A program made the translations under genes and the position numbers. Under the pieces are notes generated by a model. That model saw only the letters and a list, made by a program, of their open reading frames with translations, was not told the DNA's origin and made no database searches. From Syntrophus sp. (in: bacteria) (GTDB taxonomy: Bacteria; Desulfobacterota; Syntrophorhabdia; Syntrophorhabdales; Syntrophorhabdaceae), in contig PNOF01000002.1 in assembly GCA_013824645.1 (NCBI GenBank), positions 41,632 through 105,631 of the forward strand: a stretch of DNA of 64,000 bases. The letters run 5' to 3'. Positions 57,201 to 64,000 of this stretch are shown one piece after another (positions within the stretch are counted from its first letter, which is position 1; each line of letters starts with the position of its first letter).

Positions 57201-58472
57201 ATGGAAAGCATAAGGCTGATTGAAGTTTATGTAGATGGTTACAAAAACCTAAGCGAATGCTTAGCACCTTTTAATAACTTCAATGTGCTCGTTGGTCCCA
57301 ACAACAGTGGAAAGAGCAATTTTGTTGAAGTTTTCACATTTGTTAGAGGTTTAATTTCTGGAAGTGATGATTTTCGCAAAGCTATATTTGAACGAGGAGT
57401 CGCCCCACGTGGAGATGCGACAATTTGCCATGCGCACACCGATATTTGTAAACCCATCACGATTCGATTTGCTATGGAAGTCGCCGATGAATCAACACAG
57501 ACAATTGACGTCGAATATACGCTAACTGTCCAGTGCCGCCCATATTGGGTAAAGGAAATAGAATTACCAAATGATAAGTTGGGTTTTATAAGTGAACAGG
57601 TTACGTACAAGAACAAAAAAAAGACTGGTAAAGCGATAGTACTAATTAAGCGTACTATGGGTGAGATGCATGCGAGGAAGAGCAATGCAACTTTTGCGGC
57701 GCAGAATCTCGAAGCGTATAGCTCATGCCTGAGTGTCACGAGAACGATCTACCCAAAGTTCGACGGACTTGATGCAAACTTTGCGTTAATATACGTATCT
57801 CTTATAAGATTATTGACTAGTGCGCAACTTAACCTGTCATCAAGCCAACTTAGACAGGATTTGGATTCAGGGAAAAGGTCAAAAGGTTACAAAGTTGTTT
57901 CTTTCGATCTATTGGGAGCGATAGCCGATCTCCACGAAAATAAGGAACTTTTTGAAGAGTTTAAAAACACCTTGTGCCAGATACTGGACTTTGAAGATAT
58001 AACGTTCAAGACCATTAAGGTTCCAGATAAGATTAGAAAGGACACAAAAGATGTACCCGAAGTATTCCACCTTTTCAACTTGAAATTACCTCATTGTCCA
58101 TACAGTAGCATGAGTAATTACTCGGACGGCACCTTTCTTGTGGTGGCCCTGCTCGTCACCGTCCTTTCGCAAACAAAAGACGATGTTCTCACGCTTATTG
58201 AAGAGCCAGAGAACTCTTTACACCCGAAAGCATTAAAAACGCTTATTTCGTATTTGAAACAACGATCTCACGAGAAGCAAATTCTTATCACAACTCACTC
58301 TTCTTATTTGCTTAACAATGTAAGCCCCGAAGATGTTATTGTGGCTCGTATTAAAGAAAATGGCGATACTGCGTTCGAAAAGATATCAAATTTGAAAGAA
58401 CTTCACAAACGACTTTCGAGGGGATTCGTTAGTTTTGGCGACCTCTTACATGATGACTTCAGAGACGAGTAA
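57201..58472 (+). CDS. ABC/AAA-type ATPase of putative defence module
   Basis: The 423-residue ATPase is of the RecF/OLD/AbiL-like group. Walker A is VGPNNSGKSNFVEVF (about 32-46), the signature-like SNYSDGTFLVVALLV lies near 310, Walker B is LTLIEEPENSLHP (about 330-342), and the switch His is ILITTHSSYLL. It lacks the fused TOPRIM domain of OLD nucleases, which is supplied by the next gene 6 bp downstream. Such pairs abort phage infection in known examples. Function here is inferred. Confidence 0.85.
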   Translation: MESIRLIEVYVDGYKNLSECLAPFNNFNVLVGPNNSGKSNFVEVFTFVRGLISGSDDFRKAIFERGVAPRGDATICHAHTDICKPITIRFAMEVADESTQTIDVEYTLTVQCRPYWVKEIELPNDKLGFISEQVTYKNKKKTGKAIVLIKRTMGEMHARKSNATFAAQNLEAYSSCLSVTRTIYPKFDGLDANFALIYVSLIRLLTSAQLNLSSSQLRQDLDSGKRSKGYKVVSFDLLGAIADLHENKELFEEFKNTLCQILDFEDITFKTIKVPDKIRKDTKDVPEVFHLFNLKLPHCPYSSMSNYSDGTFLVVALLVTVLSQTKDDVLTLIEEPENSLHPKALKTLISYLKQRSHEKQILITTHSSYLLNNVSPEDVIVARIKENGDTAFEKISNLKELHKRLSRGFVSFGDLLHDDFRDE

Positions 58473-58478
58473 CGAATT

Positions 58479-59111
58479 ATGAAGCCGGCCTCAGGTAAGA
58501 GAAAGGATATTAGTGAAGTAACTGCTCTCATTTTTGTGGAAGGAGACACAGAAGAGGAGTTCTATCAAGTGATATTTGATAAGTACCTTAAGGGCTTGCG
58601 TAAGAAAATGTGGAATCTTGGTGGTAACTTCGATATCTCTCGGAAAGTCTTGGATAAAACATTTTCTTTTTTGGATCTGCATCGCAATAGCGCGGTACGG
58701 GTATATTGTTGCATTGATCGAGAGAGCAGAGAGCACAACCCACCCCTTGATATCGATCTTCTGCTTGAGACCTTCAGTAAATACCACCAAACAAAACGTC
58801 GTGTCTTAAGCGTCGACGGGATAATAGCAACGCAGATGATTGAATCATGGTTTTTTCATGATATAGAAGGAATTTACAAATTTTTGTCAGCTCCAAAGTC
58901 GGCGAGAGGAAATCATAAATTCAAACCGGTTGAGAAGCTAACTCATATCGACCTTGCAAGGCTTTTTAAGAAGCATGGAAAGTCTTATATCAAGGGCAAG
59001 AGGTGTCACAATTTTATCAAAAATCTTGATATCGAGAAAATCATTGCCGCTTGCGAGGAACTCCAGCGAGGAATAAAGTTGATTCTCGACAACAGTGATC
59101 GCAGACAATGA
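58479..59111 (+). CDS. TOPRIM-like (DUF4276/RloB-like) partner of the ATPase
   Basis: The 210-residue protein opens with a TOPRIM-type strand-loop IFVEGDTEEEFYQVIF (about 18-33; acidic Glu). It then has CCIDRESREHNPP as the DxD/DxE-like second motif (about 76-88) and the DUF4276 helix MIESWFFHDIEGIYKFL. A metal-dependent nuclease role is likely. The ATPase plus TOPRIM arrangement recalls AbiL, PARIS and split OLD systems without clearly being any of them. Confidence 0.75.
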   Translation: MKPASGKRKDISEVTALIFVEGDTEEEFYQVIFDKYLKGLRKKMWNLGGNFDISRKVLDKTFSFLDLHRNSAVRVYCCIDRESREHNPPLDIDLLLETFSKYHQTKRRVLSVDGIIATQMIESWFFHDIEGIYKFLSAPKSARGNHKFKPVEKLTHIDLARLFKKHGKSYIKGKRCHNFIKNLDIEKIIAACEELQRGIKLILDNSDRRQ

Positions 59112-59162
59112 TGAAATGTTGACATTTGAAGTTTCAAATCTTGCTCTGTATCTTATTTTTGC

Positions 59163-59439
59163 TTAATAGGCATCCTCCTTTCTGTCATCAATTGAAATCA
59201 TTGCGACTATCTTTTCTTTTTCATCAATAATATAGAAAAACCTGAAGCTTCCTATGCTGTATCGCCATCTTTCAGGTTCATAACCACGAAGTTTTTTTAA
59301 CGTTTTTACCAAAATGTGGTTCTTGCTTTAGCTGAGGGGAGACATACTCTTCAATTTTCTTATCAAGTTTTTTCCGGATCTGTGATTCTACTTTATCAAG
59401 CTACTTCAAAAATTCGGCTGTCAGGAAAATCCGATACAT
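59163..59439 (-). pseudogene. RelE-type toxin, doubly inactivated
   Basis: Starting at the ATG that overlaps the antitoxin stop, the frame reads MYRIFLTAEFLK, then TAG, then LDKVESQIRKKLDKKIEEYV. An extra A in a run of seven A shifts the frame before KLRGYEPERWRYSIGSFRFF and YIIDEKEKIVAMISIDDRKE. With both lesions undone it is a typical RelE/mRNA-interferase toxin. The intact antitoxin is directly upstream. Confidence 0.8.
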
Positions 59440-59678
59440 CAGATGAATCGACCGCTACGATTCTTGTAATCCTCGATCCCTTTGTCCGTTGAATCCTTCA
59501 ACGCAGTATTGGAGTTTATCTCCGCCATCTCGAATTCATCAACAAATTCAATTTCGTTAATATAACGTAATGCCGTTGTTTCGATAAAATTAGAAAGAGG
59601 TCGGTTCTCTTGATCGGCTATTGTCTTGAAGGTGTTGTATACTGCATCGTCAAGTCTGCGTGTTACTACTTTTGCCAT
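59439..59678 (-). CDS. Ribbon-helix-helix antitoxin with dead partner
   Basis: The 79-residue protein has an RHH-like N-terminus (AKVVTRRLDDAVYNTFKTIA, then NRPLSNFIETTALRYI) and a flexible acidic tail. CAGGAGGTG precedes the ATG. Its toxin is a pseudogene, so it may now serve only as a repressor or an anti-addiction factor. Confidence 0.8.
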   Translation of the reverse strand: MAKVVTRRLDDAVYNTFKTIADQENRPLSNFIETTALRYINEIEFVDEFEMAEINSNTALKDSTDKGIEDYKNRSGRFI

Positions 59679-59889
59679 AATTCACCTCCTGAATGCAATA
59701 TATTCTCAAATAGGTTATAAATCAATGGTAGAGAATGCAACGAGTATATAGGGGGAAGTGGAGTCAAATCTTTATTCTTCACAATGGATATTCTTTTGCA
59801 GAAAAAACGAGGATATTTTGCCAGCAAAAGCATAGAGGCGGTAAACCTTCTATCAAGGATAACGATTTAACCCAGGCTCCTCCCAACAC

Positions 59890-60010
59890 ACCATTCACCA
59901 TTCACCATTCACCATTCACCATTCACCATTCACCATTCACCATTCACCATTCACCATTCACCATTCACCATTCACCATTCACCATTCACCATTCACCATT
60001 CACCATTCAC
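59890..60010 (+). repeat. Heptamer tandem repeat (ACCATTC)n
   Basis: The 7-mer ACCATTC is repeated head to tail about 17 times with no visible variation, and ends in ACCATTCACGG. Copy uniformity indicates slippage. A 94-residue frame across it (59735-60019) is only an artefact of the repeat. Related words occur at 9912 and 62627. Confidence 0.9.
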
Positions 60011-60100
60011 GGCCTTTAAGCTCTATGCGCTTAACGATTGACGATTTATGGTCTTAGTGGTAAAAAGAAGGCAGACAATTATCATTCAGGAGGAATTCCC

Positions 60101-61216
60101 ATGAAGAAAAGGTTCCTATATACCATTTTAGCAATTACCATTTTTATATGCTCTGCCTTGGCAGCTCCGGTTTTTGCAGATGCGCAGCAGCAGATCACAA
60201 ACGAGAAGATTGATGAAATCGTCACCAGGATGATGAAGGAGAAACATATCCCCGGGCTCTCCATAGCCATATCCATGCCGGGAAGAATCATCGAGAAGAG
60301 TTACGGTATGGCCAATGTGGAATATAATATTCCCCTGGAAAGAGATTCAGTCTTTGAAATCGGATCAATCTCGAAAACCTTTACCGCTATAGGTATCCTC
60401 ATGCTTCAGGAAAAGGGAATGTTAAACGTTAATGACAGGCTTACGAAATACTTCCCCCAATACCAGGGGTGGCACGAAATCACCCTTAAGCACCTCCTCC
60501 AGCATACATCGGGCATCAAGGAAATGACGGACACAGAACCCTTCAAAAGCAGCCAGCAGAAAGACTGGACCCCTCAGGAGGTCATCGCGCGGATGGCGCT
60601 GGAGCCTCTTGGTTTTGAACTGGGACAAAAGGCACAGTACAGCAATATAGGCTGCATTATCCTGGGGGTGGTCATTGAAAAAGTGACAGGGATTTCCTTC
60701 AGCGATTTCCTCTCCAAAATGATCGTAAAACCTCTCGGCATGACCCACACCATGCTCGGTAGCAAGAGCGCCATTATTCCCAAACGGGTTTCCGGTTATG
60801 TCTATACCGGCCAACTTATGAACGCTCCATACGCAAGCCTCATACTGCCCTATGCGAGCGGCGGCATAACTTCGACCCCTTCTGATCTGATCAGGCTTAC
60901 TAAGGTCTTCGAAGCAAAAGCGCTTCTCACTAAGCAGTCAATAAGCGATATGTTTGCCCCGGCTTTCCTCAGTGACGGGACCCGGTATGTGTCTTCCGGC
61001 ACGGGCATCCGTATCACCTTCGGGTATGGCCTTGATTCTGTTGTGATGAACAACAGAATTGTTCCCGCCAAGACAGGAGGCATATCAGGGTTTAACTCCT
61101 ATTTTGCCTATTATCCCGAATCACGGACCATGGTTGCTTTGACGGCAAATCTTGACAATAGTCTGAGAAGTCTGATCATGATCGTGGATGCCCTTTTTGG
61201 TTTGCAGGATAAATAA
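60101..61216 (+). CDS. Beta-lactamase-family serine hydrolase, secreted
   Basis: The 371-residue protein (ATG 60101, CAGGAGG 7 bases upstream) has a signal peptide (ILAITIFICSALAAPVFADA). The class C-like serine hydrolase fold shows SxxK in GSISKTFTAIG (about 79-89), YxN in YSNIGCI (about 175-181), and a late KTGG replacing the HxG/KTG box. Substrates in this family range from peptidoglycan peptides to esters, so the role is open. An upstream in-frame ATG at 60038 gives an unlikely extension across the RBS. Confidence 0.88.
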   Translation: MKKRFLYTILAITIFICSALAAPVFADAQQQITNEKIDEIVTRMMKEKHIPGLSIAISMPGRIIEKSYGMANVEYNIPLERDSVFEIGSISKTFTAIGILMLQEKGMLNVNDRLTKYFPQYQGWHEITLKHLLQHTSGIKEMTDTEPFKSSQQKDWTPQEVIARMALEPLGFELGQKAQYSNIGCIILGVVIEKVTGISFSDFLSKMIVKPLGMTHTMLGSKSAIIPKRVSGYVYTGQLMNAPYASLILPYASGGITSTPSDLIRLTKVFEAKALLTKQSISDMFAPAFLSDGTRYVSSGTGIRITFGYGLDSVVMNNRIVPAKTGGISGFNSYFAYYPESRTMVALTANLDNSLRSLIMIVDALFGLQDK

Positions 61217-61566
61217 TTCCATTTACTACTCGCTATTCCCGATTATCGTTTTTCAATCAAAAATATGAATGAAAAGATATGTAAATTGTAATACAGATAT
61301 ATCACAATAATGTAAAACAATTTTAGTTGATCAATAACTATTCGAAATAACTGATAAAAAAATAATTAAAAGTTATGCTTAATTAAATTAGCCTTTAACC
61401 GATAATAATTTAACACCAATTAGAGGGTCAATAAAGGCCCTGAGTATAAATGTTTGCTGAAATGTATTTGCAGCATGGCATTAAACAGTTCATAGATAGC
61501 TGATTTATGACAGAACCACGATATGTATGGTTTCTGAAAATAACAATAAAAAAAGGAGGTATGATT
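61217..61566. other. AT-rich intergenic stretch
   Basis: There is no gene or hairpin of note apart from AAAAAAGGAGGT at the right edge, the ribosome-binding site of the small secreted protein. A fragment of the dispersed CGATTCCCG-type repeat lies near 61230. Confidence 0.5.
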
Positions 61567-61743
61567 ATGAAAAGTATGGTTCGTTTTGGGGTTCGGGTAT
61601 TTGCAGCTTTATTGGTCTGCCTATTTCTTACAATAGCAGTTCCTGTAAAAAGTTTTTCCAGTTACTGCTCAGGAGATAGTGTGGCAATGTGGCTTTATTT
61701 GGCTGAAGGGACAACGGTAAATATTTACATGGATGGTTTTTAA
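61567..61743 (+). CDS. Small secreted protein, unknown
   Basis: The 58-residue product from ATG 61567 is mostly a signal peptide (FAALLVCLFLTIAVPVKSFS) with a mature part of about 30 residues, SYCSGDSVAMWLYLAEGTTV followed by NIYMDGF. This choice puts GGAGG 7 bases before the start; the ATG at 61561 is too close. A strong intrinsic terminator follows, which supports a real short transcript. Family unknown. Confidence 0.6.
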   Translation: MKSMVRFGVRVFAALLVCLFLTIAVPVKSFSSYCSGDSVAMWLYLAEGTTVNIYMDGF

Positions 61744-61770
61744 CAAATAATCGACAGTGTTAACAGTCAC

Positions 61771-61807
61771 ACCGGCAAAGCGTTTTTCGCTTTGCCGGTT
61801 TTTTTGT
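61771..61807 (+). terminator. Intrinsic terminator of small secreted protein gene
   Basis: ACCGGCAAAGCG/CGCTTTGCCGGT, perfect 12-bp arms around a T5 loop, are followed by TTTTTTG. It is the clearest terminator in the window. Confidence 0.88.
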
Positions 61808-61960
61808 TTAAGTCAACAACAGTTTCGCGACAGGAAAACAAAATTTAAGCCTTGAAAGAGCAGTTCGGATGTGATCTACGATTCCCGGCCCTTTAGATCT
61901 CGGTGTCTTTTTCTATGAGCTGCACGCTTTGTCCTTTGTCCTGTATTCGCCCCCCCCCAT

Positions 61961-61989
61961 TTGCAAAATGGACTGATATACGCTATACT
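61961..61989 (+). promoter_or_regulatory. Promoter of Phd/RelE pair
   Basis: TTGCAA (61961-61966), 17 bp and TATACT (61984-61989). AAGGAGGT lies before the antitoxin ATG. A run of ten C residues precedes. Confidence 0.6.
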
Positions 61990-62025
61990 TAAAGCACCAA
62001 ATTAAGTACTTAAGGAGGTATCGAT

Positions 62026-62292
62026 ATGAATACTGTTGCGGCACAGGACATAAAGCGGCGGGGAATGAAGGCTGTGGATGAGATTATTAATGAAGGCCCG
62101 GTCCATGTTATTAAGAACAATAAGCCGCAGTATGTGATTCTTTCAGAAGAGCTCTACGGTGAACTCATAGAAGAACAGAGTGCCGCGTACGTTGCACGGG
62201 TACGGGCCTCACTGGAGGACGTGAAAGCTAAACGGCTACGGACATTCAGGAACGCTGAAGATTTGCTCAGGGCAATCGAAAAGGAAGACTGA
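62026..62292 (+). CDS. Phd/YefM-type antitoxin
   Basis: The 88-residue protein has the Phd fold: QDIKRRGMKAVDEIINEGPV, then VIKNNKPQYVILSEELYGEL. It binds its own promoter and neutralises the next gene's toxin. It overlaps the toxin start (ATGATG) at 62292. Confidence 0.88.
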   Translation: MNTVAAQDIKRRGMKAVDEIINEGPVHVIKNNKPQYVILSEELYGELIEEQSAAYVARVRASLEDVKAKRLRTFRNAEDLLRAIEKED

Positions 62293-62576
62293 TGATGTAC
62301 ACTATTCAAACTACGGATCAGTTTCTTCGGCAGGCGAAGAAGTTCTTTAAGAAGCACCGTGATCTCAAAGCGCGTTTCGGGAAACTGGTCACGGCCCTGA
62401 CCAGGGACCCCTTCCAACCCACGCTTGAACTGCACCCCCTTACCGGGAAGCTTGAAGGCATCTGGGCCGTCAGCCTTACTTACAAGTATCGTGTTACATT
62501 GACGCTCATGATTATGGAGAAAGAGATCATCTTCCTTGATATAGGCAGTCATGATGAGGTATATGCGGGAAAGTAA
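62292..62576 (+). CDS. RelE/YafQ-type toxin
   Basis: The 94-residue toxin has a RelE-type core (QTTDQFLRQAKKFFKKHRDL, then ELHPLTGKLEGIWAVSLTYK and YRVTLTLMIMEKEIIFLDIG) and ends GSHDEVYAGK. The C-terminal His-Asp-Glu-Val-Tyr is typical of the YafQ-like branch. It appears intact, in contrast to two neighbouring toxins. Confidence 0.85.
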   Translation: MMYTIQTTDQFLRQAKKFFKKHRDLKARFGKLVTALTRDPFQPTLELHPLTGKLEGIWAVSLTYKYRVTLTLMIMEKEIIFLDIGSHDEVYAGK

Positions 62577-62834
62577 TGTTGATTTACACATGCCGATAGA
62601 CAACCGCTACCGCTCTTTGTCCTCCACGATTTACCATTCCCGGTTTCCGATTCCCGGTCTTTTATCCTTGCATTCCCCCCCTTTTTGTGTTTGATAGCAT
62701 TTGAAAAGAAATATTTGGAATTGGAAACAGAAAAACTGATGATTTGTGATCTTGCCACGGAATAATTTCCTAACTTGTTTGGAGCCCTTAAGAGATGTGG
62801 TATAATTTTTGAGATACATAGCAGGGAGTTTAAA
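62577..62834. repeat. Intergenic region with dispersed CGATTTACCATTCCCG-type repeat
   Basis: CACGATTTACCATTCCCGG and CGATTCCCGGTC words at 62627-62660 belong to the family seen near 9912 and 59890. I see no gene in the remainder. Confidence 0.5.
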
Positions 62835-63044
62835 ATGTTAAATACGGTTAAAATGGGTCTGAATCGTGAGGAATTGATAAAAGCAATAAAGGCCATAAAG
62901 GCCATGAAAAAGAAAGATAGGGATGTTTTTCTTGAAGATCTCCTTGCGGCTACTTCGCCTGTATATCTGAAAAGCATAAGAGAAGGAAGGGCGGATTATA
63001 AATCTGGAAAGACTAAAACACATAAAGAGGTTTTCGGGCAGTGA
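62835..63044 (+). CDS. Antitoxin-like small protein with dead toxin partner
   Basis: The 69-residue product starts at ATG 62835 (GGGAG upstream) and reads MLNTVKMGLNREELIKAIKA, then an IKAMKKKDRDVFLEDLLAA helix and a basic tail. It resembles short RelB-like/AbrB-unrelated antitoxins that precede RelE toxins. The toxin frame overlaps its stop (GTGA). The short IKAIKA internal repeat is unusual. Confidence 0.65.
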   Translation: MLNTVKMGLNREELIKAIKAIKAMKKKDRDVFLEDLLAATSPVYLKSIREGRADYKSGKTKTHKEVFGQ

Positions 63045-63294
63045 AATATAGATTTATATTTACTCAGCGGGCAGAAAGAGACGTAAAAAGCTTGATCACA
63101 TTACGAAGAAAAGAATTGGTAAGACACTACTACGTTTCTTAGACAGCCCCCTTGATTATGCTGAATCCTTGACAGACTCAAGTCTTGGAGCCTACCGATT
63201 TAGAATTGGCGATTATAGAGTGGTTTTTGATATTGAAAGCAAAGATATTGTGGTATTAAGAATTGGTCACGGGTGAGAACTTTACAAGAGATAA
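63041..63294 (+). pseudogene. RelE-type toxin, frameshift and nonsense
   Basis: The GTG start overlaps the antitoxin stop. KYRFIFTQRAERDVK is followed by a one-base deletion in an A run; the shifted frame then reads LDHITKKRIGKTLLRFLDSP, SLGAYRFRIGDYRVVFDIES and VVLRIGHG, stops at TGA, and continues ELYKR before TAA. The TGA fits a CGA to TGA change. This is the second toxin here with two lesions. Confidence 0.8.
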
Positions 63295-63355
63295 TAGACA
63301 CACTTTAGAGAGCTTGCCGGAGATCAACAGGTCTGGAAGAAAAACAAATTATTGT

Positions 63356-64000
63356 ATGGGGATTAAGAAAAATACAGAAAATATTTTTCAATATTTTAAG
63401 AATAGAAAATCCTTTACCACAAACGACGTGTACAGTTTTTTCTCTCAAGACGAACCCGATATTAAAAGGGCAACGGTAAACTGGCGAATTTACGAGCTGG
63501 CCCGACAGGGTTTTTTCAAAAGAATCGGCCGAGGGACCTATGTTTTAGGCAAGGAAATTGGCTTTTCACCCACCCTGTCAAAAAAGCACAAAATTATGTT
63601 TTCCCGTATAAAAAAGCAGTTTCCTCTTATTGCCTTTTGTTGTTGGCACACATCGGCCTTAAAAGAATTTTTTCAGCATCTGGCGGAAAATGATTTTCTG
63701 CTCGTTGAAGTGGAGCGTGAGGCTATGGATGCTGTTTTCCATTTCGTCAAAGAAACCAATAAAAACACTTTCAAAGAACCATCGCGGGATGCCATGGAAA
63801 ATTATGTTTTTGACGGTAAGGACGCTGTCATTGTCAAACCCCTGATCAGCGAAGCGCCGCTTCAAGATGTTGATAATATAACCGTGCCGACCATAGAAAA
63901 GATTCTTGTCGATCTTGTTGCCGATTCAGAAGTTTTATTTTTCTTGCAGGGCAACGAAATCCTGAATATTTTTGGTAATGCTATGGAGAAATTTACAATT
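63356..64000 (+). CDS. AbiEi-like antitoxin (DUF6577-type), right-truncated by window
   Basis: The open frame runs 215 codons to the edge. An N-terminal winged-helix-like part (FTTNDVYSFFSQDEPDIKRA, then TVNWRIYELARQGFFKRIGR and GTYVL) is followed by FSRIKKQFPLIAFCCWHTSA. This matches the DUF6577 proteins that precede AbiEii nucleotidyltransferase toxins in type IV toxin-antitoxin systems. The toxin gene would lie just outside the window. Confidence 0.6.
   Translation, partial: MGIKKNTENIFQYFKNRKSFTTNDVYSFFSQDEPDIKRATVNWRIYELARQGFFKRIGRGTYVLGKEIGFSPTLSKKHKIMFSRIKKQFPLIAFCCWHTSALKEFFQHLAENDFLLVEVEREAMDAVFHFVKETNKNTFKEPSRDAMENYVFDGKDAVIVKPLISEAPLQDVDNITVPTIEKILVDLVADSEVLFFLQGNEILNIFGNAMEKFTI

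Noticed and set aside
59890..60010. Possible CRISPR array
   Set aside because: Units are 7 bp and contiguous, with no spacers and no cas genes.
59735..60019. 94-residue frame across the heptamer array
   Set aside because: More than a third of it is the repeat read as (TIHHSPF)n; it is not a gene.

Overview
The window looks like chromosome from a strictly anaerobic, deltaproteobacterium-like organism (Syntrophales/Syntrophorhabdia type). This placement rests on gene content only: a Re-citrate-synthase-like gene next to a LeuCD-type aconitase and an NADP isocitrate dehydrogenase, pyruvoyl-dependent arginine decarboxylases with agmatinase, a formate channel with formate-THF ligase and FolD, a secreted superoxide-reductase-like protein, and a four-subunit class I (Bzd/Bcr-type) benzoyl-CoA reductase-like cluster. 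No rRNA, phage, insertion sequence or CRISPR array was seen.

Layout. 1-9.9 kb: end of pyruvate kinase, a UAP1-like uridylyltransferase, a decayed galT/phosphatase junction, a lipoprotein with a coiled-coil partner, a TPR protein, and a MoxR-DUF58-transglutaminase operon whose DUF58 gene appears to start at AUC. 9.9-16 kb: a ThDP enzyme divergent from an XRE-cupin regulator, two arginine decarboxylases and agmatinase, then a secreted SOR-like protein and a frameshifted periplasmic-protein gene. 16-28.5 kb: aspS, the citrate-to-2-oxoglutarate cluster, prfB with its programmed frameshift, zapB/zapA-like genes, 6S RNA, rny, ymdB-like, tyrS and tRNA-Asn. 28.5-41.7 kb: formate channel, class II aldolase family protein, DUF89 protein, gpsA, gyrA, truA, a GDT1-type exporter under a yybP-ykoY manganese riboswitch, and a UvrD-type helicase.

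41.8-45.1 kb is accessory DNA: a VapBC pair, a RelBE pair, then what I read as a decayed integron. Two attC-like sites flank cassette genes of unknown function on the minus strand. An attI-like region and a candidate cassette promoter follow, and then a divergent tyrosine-recombinase gene cut down to about 22 codons against prfC.

45.1-56.7 kb: prfC, a chemoreceptor with a sigma-28-like promoter, folD, fhs, and the bzdNOPQ-like cluster. With the formate channel, fhs and folD, the cluster suggests anaerobic aromatic-acid degradation with C1/formate exchange; this is inference. 56.7-64 kb is a second accessory region: a 138-bp inverted repeat, an ABC-type ATPase plus TOPRIM (DUF4276-like) pair that looks like a defence module, a heptamer tandem repeat, a serine hydrolase, and a string of toxin-antitoxin loci. 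In two of those loci the antitoxin is intact and the toxin is broken. An AbiEi-like antitoxin runs off the right edge.
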